A stretch of 64,000 nucleotides of DNA from positions 74,758 through 138,757 of the forward strand of contig JBHGBM010000025.1 in assembly GCA_041946965.1 (NCBI GenBank), written 5' to 3'. The notes under the pieces were generated by a model. That model saw nothing but the letters and a program-made list of their open reading frames with translations, had not been told where the DNA came from and made no database searches. Below, piece by piece: positions 37,239 through 45,743 of this stretch; position 1 is the first letter of the stretch, and each line of letters starts with the position of its first letter. The position numbers were made by a program, and so were the translations under genes. Origin of the DNA: JBHGBM01 sp041946965 (GTDB lineage: Bacteria; Acidobacteriota; Terriglobia; Bryobacterales; Bryobacteraceae).

Positions 37239-38087
37239 TTACCGGAAGTCGCGCTGAAAACGCTCCAGACAGTCCTGCCGCCCTCCGCGAAACAGGTACA
37301 GCTTGCCGCGGAGGGTCTTCGATGCGTTTCGCTTGAGCGGCCCCACCCGGATCGACGCGTGCATGCAGTTCCAGGGATTGTGAGCCTGCACGGAGAGGAA
37401 GTCCCGCCAGGCGACGCCGGTCACCCACTTGCCGTCAACCGACTCCCGGACAATCAGCCCCGCGGCCGCGTTGGCCTTCGAGGCCGGCCACTTATTTGAG
37501 AACACGAAGCCCGTGGGGCCGGCTTGACGGGCTATCAGGTTCCACAAATCGCGATTGAAGTGAATCTCGCGCGAAGCGAGGGGCGCCAGCGCCTCGCCGG
37601 AAAGGAAAAAGGTCCGCGCGCGGTCCCGGTCGTCGAATTGCGGATTGGCGGGCACGTGGAAGAACGCATTCGCGCCCAGTGATTTCGCGTCGCGCACCCG
37701 GCCCGGGCTCCAGCATGGAATGATGCCGGCGATCTCGGGCCAGTCGTGGCCGGTCGCATTCGTGATTTCCAGCGAAAGGTCCGCGCCGCCGGGCACGGCG
37801 CGAGCGCGCAGACGCATAAAGCCGGCGTCGATCAGGGCTCCGGCGCCGCCCGCGTCAACCTTCACCGGGAACCCGGTGCTCCCGGGCGTGTGCTGGCCCC
37901 GCGCCACCGCGTCGAACATGTTCCATTCGTAAAACCACAGGTACATGGCCATCCCGGCCTGATCCGGCGCCTCCAAAGCGAAGCCGCGCTCCCATTCGAA
38001 CAACTTCGGCGTGCTTTGCGCCGCAAGCGGGATGCCGGCCGCCGCCAGAAGACACAGCCTGATTCCGCGGTGCATGAACGCCAGCAT
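37239..38087 (-). CDS. Secreted hypothetical protein
   Basis: This secreted protein of about 282 residues has a signal peptide (HRGIRLCLLAAAGIPLAAQ). The body is aromatic- and Gly-rich, with strands such as GMAMYLWFYEWNMFDAVARG, PEIAGIIPCWSPGRV and WNCMHASIRVGPL. No enzyme motif is recognised; the pattern would fit a carbohydrate-binding beta-sandwich or a PmoA-like protein. The start could be ATG 38087 or 38075. It is convergent with the metallohydrolase and divergent from the aldo-keto-like gene. Confidence 0.7.
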   Translation of the reverse strand: MLAFMHRGIRLCLLAAAGIPLAAQSTPKLFEWERGFALEAPDQAGMAMYLWFYEWNMFDAVARGQHTPGSTGFPVKVDAGGAGALIDAGFMRLRARAVPGGADLSLEITNATGHDWPEIAGIIPCWSPGRVRDAKSLGANAFFHVPANPQFDDRDRARTFFLSGEALAPLASREIHFNRDLWNLIARQAGPTGFVFSNKWPASKANAAAGLIVRESVDGKWVTGVAWRDFLSVQAHNPWNCMHASIRVGPLKRNASKTLRGKLYLFRGGRQDCLERFQRDFR

Positions 38088-38124
38088 ACCTCCGCGTTGG
38101 AATACAATGCCTAGACAAGCCACC

Positions 38125-39033
38125 ATGCAGCCAATGAACTTGACCGGTCCAACCCGCAGGGAGGCGCTTCTTGCGGCGGCGGCTCTTCCCTCCTCCGGGG
38201 CCCTGCCCACGGTGAAACTCGGGCCGCACACCGTCTCGCGTCTGATCGTGGGCGGGAACCCCGTCAGCGGCAATTCTCACACCGCCGGCGGGCTCGGCCG
38301 CGAGATGCGCGATTACTTCACCGCGGCCAACGTGAAGAAGCTGCTCGCCAATTGTGAGGCCGCGGGCATCAACACGTGGCAGTCCCGCGGGGACAAGCAC
38401 ATCCAGCGGCTCCTGAACGAGTACCGGCTGGAGGGCGGGCGGATCCAATGGATCGCCCAGACCGCCTCCGAGCTCGCCGATATTCCCCGGCACATCCGCG
38501 AACTGGCGTCGCTCAAACCCGTGGGCATTTATCATCACGGCTCGCAGACGGACAAGTTCTGGGCCGCCGGCAAGATCGAGCAGGCGCGCGAAATGTGCAA
38601 GGTCATGCGGGACACAGGGGTCCAGGTCGGTCTCGGCACGCACATCCCGGAAGTGATCGACTACGTGGAATCCAAGGACTGGGACGTGGACTTCTACATG
38701 ACCTGCGTGTACAACCTCAGCAGGACGAAGGAAGAGCAGGAGAAGCTGGCGGGCCGCAAGCTCGACGACCAGCTTTTCTGGCATCCCGACCGCGAGAAAA
38801 TGCTTGCCCGCGTGCGCCGCACATCCAAGCCCTGCCTGATCTTCAAAGTCTACGGGGCCAGCCGCAATTGCGGGTCGCCGGAGCAGATGCTGGAGTCGCT
38901 GCGCCTGGCCGCCCGGTACGCCAAGCCCACCGACGCCATCGTGATCGGCATGTTTCCCAAGTACAAGGAGCAGGTGAACGAAAACTGCCGGCTGGTGATG
39001 CAGGCGCTCGGAGAAGTTTCCGCCGCCGGATAG
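38125..39033 (+). CDS. Tat-exported aldo/keto-reductase-like TIM barrel protein
   Basis: This protein of about 302 residues has a Tat-like N-terminus (TGPTRREALLAAAALPSSG). The TIM-barrel part begins VKLGPHTVSRLIVGGNPVSG, as in the aldo-keto reductase fold, and continues with CEAAGINTWQSRG and PVGIYHHGSQTDKFW. The usual AKR catalytic Asp-Tyr-Lys-His set is not obvious, so it may be a catalytically different member. ATG codons at 38107, 38125 and 38134 are all possible. It precedes the secreted propeller by 24 bases and is likely in the same operon. Confidence 0.7.
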   Translation: MQPMNLTGPTRREALLAAAALPSSGALPTVKLGPHTVSRLIVGGNPVSGNSHTAGGLGREMRDYFTAANVKKLLANCEAAGINTWQSRGDKHIQRLLNEYRLEGGRIQWIAQTASELADIPRHIRELASLKPVGIYHHGSQTDKFWAAGKIEQAREMCKVMRDTGVQVGLGTHIPEVIDYVESKDWDVDFYMTCVYNLSRTKEEQEKLAGRKLDDQLFWHPDREKMLARVRRTSKPCLIFKVYGASRNCGSPEQMLESLRLAARYAKPTDAIVIGMFPKYKEQVNENCRLVMQALGEVSAAG

Positions 39034-39057
39034 GTGCAACTCATGTCAGGGAAAATT

Positions 39058-40323
39058 ATGACCGGATTGCTGGCGCTGGCGGGCGCCGTCTTATGCCAGC
39101 CCGCGCGCACGGTGCGCTTGGACCATCGCGTATTCCCAGGCCTGCACGCCATGGACGGCAACTGGGCCGCGCTGCTTGTGGCGAGCGACGGCAAGGCTTA
39201 CGTGGGTCTCACGTATCACGGCGGCAGCGGCCACCTGGTCTACTATGATTCCAAGACGGACCGCACGCACGACGCCGGCGACCTGAATACCATGGCGGGG
39301 GAGGCATTCTCGCTCCGCGGGCCGCAGTCCAAGATCCACTCCAAGTTCGGCGAAGGCAAGGACGGCCGGATCTATTTCGCCACGCACGCCGGATACTGGT
39401 TCAACAAGGCCCGCGTGGGCGCGAAGGAGGGCTACCCCGGGTCGCACTGGATGGCCTACGATCCGAAGAGCGGCGTGGTGGAGAACTTCGGAATCGCGGC
39501 TTCCAACCAGGGAGTGAACACCGGCAACTACGACCCGCTGTTCCATCGCATCTACGGCCTCACCAACCCCAAGGCCGAATTCGTGTACTATGATGTGGCC
39601 GCGCGCCGGGCGGTGAACAAAGGCCGCATCAATAACTTCGAGTCCATCTGCCGCACCCTGGGCATCGACGGCCGGGGGAACGTTTACGGGAGTTACGGCG
39701 CGGGCCGCATCTTCAAGTACGATCCCCGCACCGACGTCATTACCGAGCTTTCCGTCCAACTGCCGATCCGCGAGAAAGGCATTTCGCTGGGCCGCGATTA
39801 CGACAAGTCGGAAACCGCATGGCGCACGGTGGTCTGGGACCGGCAGACCCGCAGGTTCTACGGCGTGGAGGAAAGCGCCTCCATCCTGTTCTCCTTCGAT
39901 CCGGAGGCGGGCAAGGACGGCGAAATCCGCCGCCTGGGCCAACTGTGCGTGCCGGGGTTCGAAGACCGGCGCGAGGTGCCCTATGCCACCCTGAGCCTGG
40001 CGCTGGGTCACGACCGCAAGCTCTACTACGCGGCCGCGGCGCGCGAGTTCGACTACGCATCGAGCGCCGGGCTGGGGACCTCCCACCTGCTCACTTACGA
40101 TCTGAAGTCCGGCCGGACCGAAGACCTGGGCGAGATGCGGCTGGAGGACGGGCGCAGAGTCATCGGCACCAACGCCGCCGACACCGGGCCGGACGGCGCC
40201 CTTTATTTCGTGGGCGCCATCGAGGTGCGGCCGGAGCCGGGCAAACCGGTCGAGGCGGCCGAACGCAAGATCGGCGGCGCGCATTACCGGCTGGCGCTGC
40301 TCATTTATCGCCCGCGCCCGTAA
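39058..40323 (+). CDS. Secreted beta-propeller protein
   Basis: This 421-residue protein has a signal peptide (MTGLLALAGAVLCQPARTV). Repeated blades follow, of the form 'xDGKxYVGxTYxG..LVYYDxKT' and 'GIDGRGNVYGSYGAGRIFKYDP', typical of SMP-30/YncE-like or lyase-type propellers. I chose the ATG at 39058 (AGGGAAAA upstream) over earlier in-frame starts because it gives a clean signal peptide. The operon context with oligogalacturonate-lyase-like genes suggests a carbohydrate-related role, either binding or lyase. No specific family is recognised. Confidence 0.75.
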   Translation: MTGLLALAGAVLCQPARTVRLDHRVFPGLHAMDGNWAALLVASDGKAYVGLTYHGGSGHLVYYDSKTDRTHDAGDLNTMAGEAFSLRGPQSKIHSKFGEGKDGRIYFATHAGYWFNKARVGAKEGYPGSHWMAYDPKSGVVENFGIAASNQGVNTGNYDPLFHRIYGLTNPKAEFVYYDVAARRAVNKGRINNFESICRTLGIDGRGNVYGSYGAGRIFKYDPRTDVITELSVQLPIREKGISLGRDYDKSETAWRTVVWDRQTRRFYGVEESASILFSFDPEAGKDGEIRRLGQLCVPGFEDRREVPYATLSLALGHDRKLYYAAAAREFDYASSAGLGTSHLLTYDLKSGRTEDLGEMRLEDGRRVIGTNAADTGPDGALYFVGAIEVRPEPGKPVEAAERKIGGAHYRLALLIYRPRP

Positions 40324-40346
40324 AGGCACGTTTGACGGGAGAAAGA

Positions 40347-41522
40347 ATGGCGGATCTGAATCGGCGGGAGTTTTTCGGCGCCGCGGCGGCGCCCGCGGCG
40401 TTTGTGCCCAAAGCGGACCTGGGCAAAAAGGGAAAGGTCTATCCGGACCAGCGGCGCAAGTATCGCGATTCCCGCACCGGGCGCACCGTCTGGCAGATGA
40501 CCGACACCCCCGGCCGCATCACCGTGGCCCAGTACGCCACCCAGCCCATGTCCACGCCGGACGGGCGCTGGCTGATTTACGGCTCCGACCGCGCCGGCGA
40601 GCCGGGGCAACTGAACCTCTACAAGCTCGATCTCAAGACGGGAATCAGCGTTCAATTGACCGAGTCAACCCGCAACCTGACTTACCGGTGGTCGCACATC
40701 TCTCCCGATGGAAAGGAAGTCTATTACATCGAGGATAAGAACCTGCTCAAGGCGGTCAATATAGAAACACTGGAAGAGCGCGAGTTATGCCGGATGGAGA
40801 GTTGTTACCGGCCGCACCAGTTGACCGTAAGTCCCGATAACCGGTACGTCATCTGTCCGACTTTCCTGGAGGACAAAAGCGAAGACGATTTCCTGGTGAA
40901 GCAGGGCTTTCTGATCCGCAGCGCGCTGGTGGTGATCGACACGCGAACCGGCAAAACGCACCGCCTCTGCGACGGCAACACGCCCCGCACCCACGCGCAG
41001 TATTGCCCCGCCGACCCCAACCTGATCCTCTACTGCTATGGCGGGCCGTGGTGGTACGTCCAGCGCCTTTGGCTCATCCACGCCGATGGCAGCGGGAACC
41101 GCCCCATCTTCCTGCAAACCCACTTCGAAGGCGCGGGCCACGAATTCTGGAGCCAGAACGGCAAGACCATTTACGTCTTCTGTAACGGCGGCCGCCAGCC
41201 GCAGGGGCTCTGGGCGGTGGACGCGGACGGCTCCAACGAACGCTGCGTGCTGGCCGGCTCGTGCACCGGGCACGGCACGGTCAACGCGCAGGAAGACCGC
41301 TTCGTGGCGACCGAAATCTACAACGATTTCAAGACCGGCCTGTGGATGTCGCGCAAAGGTTCGAACAAACCCGAGTTGCTGGTCCACACCGGGACCGACC
41401 CCTCCAAGTTCCCCCTGTACTCCGGCGCGAGCGCGCACCCCCGCTTCCTGCGGGACGGCAAGACCGTGGCGTTCAGCAGCGCGATGAGCGGATCCGGCGA
41501 AGTCTACCTGGTGGAGCTATGA
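40347..41522 (+). CDS. Tat-exported oligogalacturonate lyase-like (PL22) propeller
   Basis: This 391-residue seven-bladed propeller protein resembles family 22 oligogalacturonate lyases, which split short uronic-acid oligomers by beta-elimination. The N-terminus NRREFFGAAAAPAAFVP is a twin-arginine signal. Family-like stretches include VYPDQRRKYRDSRTGRTVWQ, MTDTPG, STPDGRWLIYGSDR, RWSHISPDGKEVYYIED, RTHAQYCPADPNLILYCYGG, GAGHEFWSQNGKTIY and SAHPRFLRDGKTVAFSS; His residues in the last three are candidate metal ligands. Its stop overlaps the start of a close paralogue lacking the signal. Confidence 0.8.
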   Translation: MADLNRREFFGAAAAPAAFVPKADLGKKGKVYPDQRRKYRDSRTGRTVWQMTDTPGRITVAQYATQPMSTPDGRWLIYGSDRAGEPGQLNLYKLDLKTGISVQLTESTRNLTYRWSHISPDGKEVYYIEDKNLLKAVNIETLEERELCRMESCYRPHQLTVSPDNRYVICPTFLEDKSEDDFLVKQGFLIRSALVVIDTRTGKTHRLCDGNTPRTHAQYCPADPNLILYCYGGPWWYVQRLWLIHADGSGNRPIFLQTHFEGAGHEFWSQNGKTIYVFCNGGRQPQGLWAVDADGSNERCVLAGSCTGHGTVNAQEDRFVATEIYNDFKTGLWMSRKGSNKPELLVHTGTDPSKFPLYSGASAHPRFLRDGKTVAFSSAMSGSGEVYLVEL

Positions 41523-42610
41523 AGGGCCAGGTCTATCCCGATCAGCGGCAAAAGTACAAAGATTCCCGCTCCGGCCGCACGGTCTGGCGCATGACCGTCA
41601 CGCCCGGCCGCATGTCTCACGCGCAGTACTTTACGCAGCCCGCCGCTACGCCGGACGGGCGCTGGCTGATCTATGGCTCGGACCGCGGCAGCCCGCCCGG
41701 ACAACTGAACCTTTTCAAGATGGATCTGCGCACCGGCGAAAGCGTGCAGTTGACCGGCTCGAACCGGGACCTGAAGCCGCGCTGGTCGCATCTCTCGCCC
41801 GACGGCAGGGAGGTGTATTTCATCGAGGATCGCAACCACGTCAGGGCGGTCGATGTCGAGACGTTGAAAGAGCGCGACATCTGCCGCATCGAAAGCTGCT
41901 TCCGGCCGCACCAGTTGGGCGTGAGCCCGGACAACCGCTTTCTCATCACCGGCGTTTTCCTGGAGGACAAGGACGAAGACAATTTCCTCATCGGGCAGGG
42001 CTTTCTGATCCGCAGCGCCCTGGTGGTGATCGATACGCGCACCGGCGCCGTGCGGAACCTGCTCGAAGGCAACACGCCGCGCACCCACGCGCAGTACTGC
42101 CCCGCCGATCCGAACCTGCTCTTCTACTGCTACGGCGGCCCGTGGTGGCGGGTACAGCGATTGTGGCTGATCCATGCCGATGGCACCGGCAATCGCCCCA
42201 TCCTCAGGCAGACCAGCTTCGAGGGCATCGGGCACGAGTTCTGGAGCCAGGACGGCAAGACCATTTACGCCACCGTGAACGGCGGGCGGCAGCCGCAGGG
42301 ACTCTGGGCGGTGGACGCGGACGGCGCCAACGAACGCTGCGTGCTCGCCGGCGCGTGCGTGGGCCACGGAACCGTCAACGCCGCCGAGGACCGGTTCGTC
42401 ATCGACGAGTTGTACAACGACTGCAAGACCGGCTTATGGTTCTCACGCAAAGGGTCGATACAGCCGGAATTGTTGTGCCAGACCGGGGCCGACTGGTCCG
42501 GACAACCCCAGGAATCGCATCCCCACCCCCGATTCCTGCCGGACGGCAAGACCGTCGCCTTCACCAGCTCCATGAGCGGATCGAGCGAGGTGTACCTCGT
42601 TGAGCTCTGA
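41519..42610 (+). CDS. Oligogalacturonate lyase-like (PL22) propeller, cytoplasmic paralogue
   Basis: This 363-residue protein is a close tandem paralogue of the preceding gene across its whole length, with shared stretches such as TRTGAVRNLLEGNTPRTHAQ, CPADPNLLFYCYGGPWW and GGRQPQGLWAVDADG. It lacks the signal peptide, starting directly at MKGQVYPDQRQKYKDSRSG. It overlaps its neighbour by ATGA. Characterised PL22 enzymes are cytoplasmic, so this copy fits the classical location while the first copy would act in the periplasm. The downstream MFS transporter overlaps its 3' end. Confidence 0.8.
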   Translation: MKGQVYPDQRQKYKDSRSGRTVWRMTVTPGRMSHAQYFTQPAATPDGRWLIYGSDRGSPPGQLNLFKMDLRTGESVQLTGSNRDLKPRWSHLSPDGREVYFIEDRNHVRAVDVETLKERDICRIESCFRPHQLGVSPDNRFLITGVFLEDKDEDNFLIGQGFLIRSALVVIDTRTGAVRNLLEGNTPRTHAQYCPADPNLLFYCYGGPWWRVQRLWLIHADGTGNRPILRQTSFEGIGHEFWSQDGKTIYATVNGGRQPQGLWAVDADGANERCVLAGACVGHGTVNAAEDRFVIDELYNDCKTGLWFSRKGSIQPELLCQTGADWSGQPQESHPHPRFLPDGKTVAFTSSMSGSSEVYLVEL

Positions 42611-43811
42611 AGCGGCCCGGCTGCGCTGGTGGCTGGCCTGGACGTTGTTTCTCTCCACCGCCATCAACTACATCCACCGCCAGACGCTCTCCGTGCTGGC
42701 TCCGGTGATTACGCGCGAGTTTCACCTGAGCGCCACCGAGTACGCCTGGATCGTCTCGGCCTTTCAGATCGCTTACGCGGTGATGTGGGTGGGCGGGGGC
42801 GTGTTGCTGGATCTGATCGGCACGCGTCTGGGCCTGGCCGTGGCGGTGATCTGGTGGAGCGCCGCCCACATTCTGACCGGAATTGCGAACTCCGTGGCCG
42901 CGCTCGGCCTGTTCCGCGGACTGCTGGGCGTGGGCGAAGGATGCAACTGGCCGGGCGCCAACAAGGCGGTGGCGGAATCCTTTCCGGCGCGCGAGCGCGG
43001 CCTGGCCACCGCGCTTTACGACAGCGGCTCGAGCGTGGGGGCGATCGTCGCCGCGCCGCTCATCTCGATGCTGGCGATTCACTTCGGCTGGCGATGGTCG
43101 TTCGCGTTGACCGGGTTGCTGGGCTTCGCCTGGCTGGCGTTGTGGCTGGCCGTCTCCCGCTCCGGCGGCCGTTCCCGCGGCGAATGGGTCCGCCCCGACG
43201 GCCGGCGCATGCTCTCGGTCCTGCGCATGCGGGAAGTCTGGGGCATCATGCTGGGCCGCTCCTTCACGGACCCGGTGTGGTGGTTCTACGTGTTCTGGGT
43301 GCCGAAATACTTCAGCGACAGCCGCGGCTTCAGCCTGCGCGAGATCGGCATGTTCACGTGGATTCCTTTTGTCGCCGCGGCGGCGGGCAACTTCGCCGGC
43401 GGCTGGGCGTCCGGTTTCCTGATCCGCCGCGGAAAGCCGGTGCCCGCCGCCCGGAAGTGGGTATGCCTGGTGTCGTCGGCGCCCATGCTGGCCGGCATCT
43501 GGGTGGGGTTGGTGAGCGGTCCCTATGTCGCGCTGGCCCTGATCAGCCTGGCGACGTTCGGCTATGCGGCCTGGTCCACCATGGGGCTGACGTTCTCGGC
43601 GGACCTGTTCCCCCCGGAACTGGTGGCAACCACCACCGGCCTCGGAGGCTTCGCCGCCGGGCTGGCCGGGACCTTATTCACCCTGGTTGTGGGCGTGCTC
43701 GTGGACCGCTTTTCCTACGTGCCGGCGTTCGCGGCGGCGGGAGCTCTGCCGCTGCTGGGGACGGCGAGCGTATGGCTGCTGATTGGAGACCGGGCGGGGG
43801 TGGGCAGGTAG
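42600..43811 (+). CDS. MFS transporter, hexuronate (ExuT/ACS)-like
   Basis: This 403-residue major facilitator protein has about 12 transmembrane helices and resembles the anion:cation symporter group that includes hexuronate transporter ExuT. INYIHRQTLSVLAPVITREF near the start, LLGVGEGCNWPGANKAVAESFPARERGLATAL and MLGRSFTDPVWWFYVFWVPKYF are family hallmarks. The start is a TTG inside the end of the PL22 gene (11-base overlap), with GAGG upstream. Genetic coupling to lyase-like genes supports transport of uronates or their lyase products. Confidence 0.88.
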   Translation: MSSEAARLRWWLAWTLFLSTAINYIHRQTLSVLAPVITREFHLSATEYAWIVSAFQIAYAVMWVGGGVLLDLIGTRLGLAVAVIWWSAAHILTGIANSVAALGLFRGLLGVGEGCNWPGANKAVAESFPARERGLATALYDSGSSVGAIVAAPLISMLAIHFGWRWSFALTGLLGFAWLALWLAVSRSGGRSRGEWVRPDGRRMLSVLRMREVWGIMLGRSFTDPVWWFYVFWVPKYFSDSRGFSLREIGMFTWIPFVAAAAGNFAGGWASGFLIRRGKPVPAARKWVCLVSSAPMLAGIWVGLVSGPYVALALISLATFGYAAWSTMGLTFSADLFPPELVATTTGLGGFAAGLAGTLFTLVVGVLVDRFSYVPAFAAAGALPLLGTASVWLLIGDRAGVGR

Positions 43812-43940
43812 GGAGAGCGCGATCAGAAGGGGACCTCCGGGTGGTAGTTCCGGACCGGCGTTTCTCATTATACGGGACTCTATGTCCATGTGGATCACTT
43901 CCGGCCTAGCGACCATCCGTTCACCGACGCGGGATATGAT

Positions 43941-45219
43941 ATGACAATGGCGAACATTCGGTACCAGGACATCTTTGTGCCCGGCGGGTTCCCACGCCAT
44001 ACGTACAACCCTCGTGTGGAGTTGCAGTTAGAAGCCAAGCTGGCGGAAGCGAAAGAGAACCTGTGCAAGCTTGTTACAGTAACGGGCCAGACCAAGTCCG
44101 GGAACCGTCCTCACCCGCAGGGTGTTTGCCCCCGAGGACTCTGTGTGGATCGACGGGGGCACCGTCTTGATAGAGGACGATTTTTGGCACCAGATCATCC
44201 AGCAGCTTGGCCTCTTCCAGTCAGAGGAGCGTGGCTCAAGCAACACGCTGGAGGGCAAAGTGACTGGAAAGGGTACCGCGCAAACCAGTTTTATTTTTGC
44301 CAGAGGCGGCGCCGAAATCGGCGGTGAGGTTGGCGGCAGACGCGAATCGTCGAGAGTCAGCGAACAGACGCTCTCGTCGCGCGTCGTGGCGCTGAACGGG
44401 CTGCGTGGCTCGGCGGTACCACTTATAATTGACGATTTCCATTACCTGCCAAGAGAGCTGCAAGGCAGCATCGTGCGGGCGCTCAAACCTCTTGTATTCG
44501 ATGGTCTGCCGATCGTGATCATCGCGATTCCGCACAGGAGATACGACGCGCTGAAGGTGGAGAGAGAGATGACCGGAAGGATTCATCCGGTCGACATTCC
44601 TGTATGGAGCGACTCTGAGCTGGAATTCATCTCAACACGAGGCTTCAAGCTTCTCAATTACACTCTGCCGGCCAGCAAGGGTAAGCGCTTAGCAACGGAA
44701 TCTATCGGCAGTCCTCACCTGATGCAAGAGTTTTGTCGCGGTATTTGCGGGGCCCTCTCAGTTGAACACGCAGGCGTGCTATCAGAACTGCACGTCACTG
44801 ACGAGACTCTTGAATCGGTATTTGGTGACACCGCGGAGACGATCGGTCGGCCGATTTTCGAAAAGCTCGCGCGCGGACCACGGCAACGAACTGATCGTGT
44901 CGAAAGGGCACTCAAGGATGGCCGGAGAGTCGACATTTACGAACTCGTGCTCCACGCATTGGCCCACATCCGTCCGGGACTAGTAAGTGTGGAGTACGAG
45001 CAACTCCGCTCGGCCATACGTGACGTATCAGCCGCACAGATTCCGCAACTGCACGAGGTGGCCCGTGTGCTGAAGCATATGGCCTCAATCGCAGCTACCG
45101 ACCAGAGCTCAACTCCCGTCATAGACTTCGAAGAGGAGGAGAAGAAGCTTCATATTACGGACCCTTTCTTTGCGTTCTATCTACGCTGGGGCGAGTTGTC
45201 CCGACCGACGGCGGCTTGA
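43941..45219 (+). pseudogene. P-loop ATPase gene, frameshifted at the Walker A lysine
   Basis: The first frame reads MTMANIRYQDIFVPGGFPRH, then RVELQLEAKLAEAKENL, and reaches VTGQTKSG. A Walker A motif (GxxxxGKT) should continue GKTVLTRRVF, but only one base lies where the Lys codon should be (44103), so two bases are missing. The second frame carries on from TVLTRRVFAPEDSVWIDGG for another 360 residues, with a Walker B-like VPLIIDDFHYLP and a C-terminus KLHITDPFFAFYLRWGEL. The sequence is less GC-rich than its surroundings, suggesting transfer. It is a large AAA/STAND-like ATPase of a kind found in genomic islands. If the lesion is real the gene is dead; it could be an assembly or sequencing error. 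Confidence 0.75.
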
Positions 45220-45431
45220 TTCGACCACCTGGATGTATACGCGCTCGGTTCGTGCATCTGGCCAGTTCGGGCGGATTTCGGGGGACCCCACCCAACCCCA
45301 GCGTCTGATTATTCTCTCCGTCGCTGACGATAACCTCCTTCCTGAAACGTTGAAGCCGAGGTAGGCGACGCGATCGGCCCCACGCGGCCCCCGATATCCC
45401 CAGCGGTTTATGATCGTCAATTCGTAGCCTG
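45220..45431. other. Low-information spacer between ATPase and toxin remnants
   Basis: About 210 bases between the ATPase stop and the toxin remnant contain no convincing gene. Short overlapping frames exist on both strands but have no protein-like pattern. The composition resembles the flanking transferred patch. Confidence 0.4.
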
Positions 45432-45635
45432 TCACCGAAACTGCTCCCCGAAACTGCCCAGAAGCCGCGGCAGTGGCACCTCATAAGGACTTATCCTCCG
45501 GTGAGTGGTAAGAGGCGCGTAAAAGACGAGAGATCGCGGAGGGTCGCGGTCTTGACGGGAGACAATGACAACGGGGCGCGTCTTGGCGGCGAGCCCCAGA
45601 TCTGCCAGTCATATCTCACCGGGTTGGAGGTTCAC
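45432..45635 (-). pseudogene. MazF/PemK-like toxin remnant
   Basis: Read on the minus strand, VNLQPGEI-stop-LADLGLAAKTRPVVIV and SRQDRDPPRSLVFYAPLTT then YEVPLPRLLGSFGEQ match the N-terminal two thirds of MazF/PemK endoribonuclease toxins. The codon expected to be Trp (GEIW) is TGA at 45609-45611. The C-terminal third expected after the PLPRL region is replaced by unrelated sequence ending at a TGA. No antitoxin gene is recognisable next to it. It is a degraded toxin-antitoxin remnant in the same patch as the broken ATPase. Confidence 0.7.
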
Positions 45636-45743
45636 CGGGGCGAGGACTGCCTGTTCGGCGGCGCGCGAGCGTGCGACATCAAGAACATCCTGATCGGCGA
45701 GTTCTATCACCTCGGTGATGTCGGGCGATTCCATACTCTGCCC

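Noticed and set aside
45181..45435. 84-codon frame on the minus strand beginning at the end of the MazF remnant
   Set aside because: It overlaps the ATPase end antisense, has no recognisable pattern and only a GTG start inside the toxin remnant's stop; probably degraded sequence.
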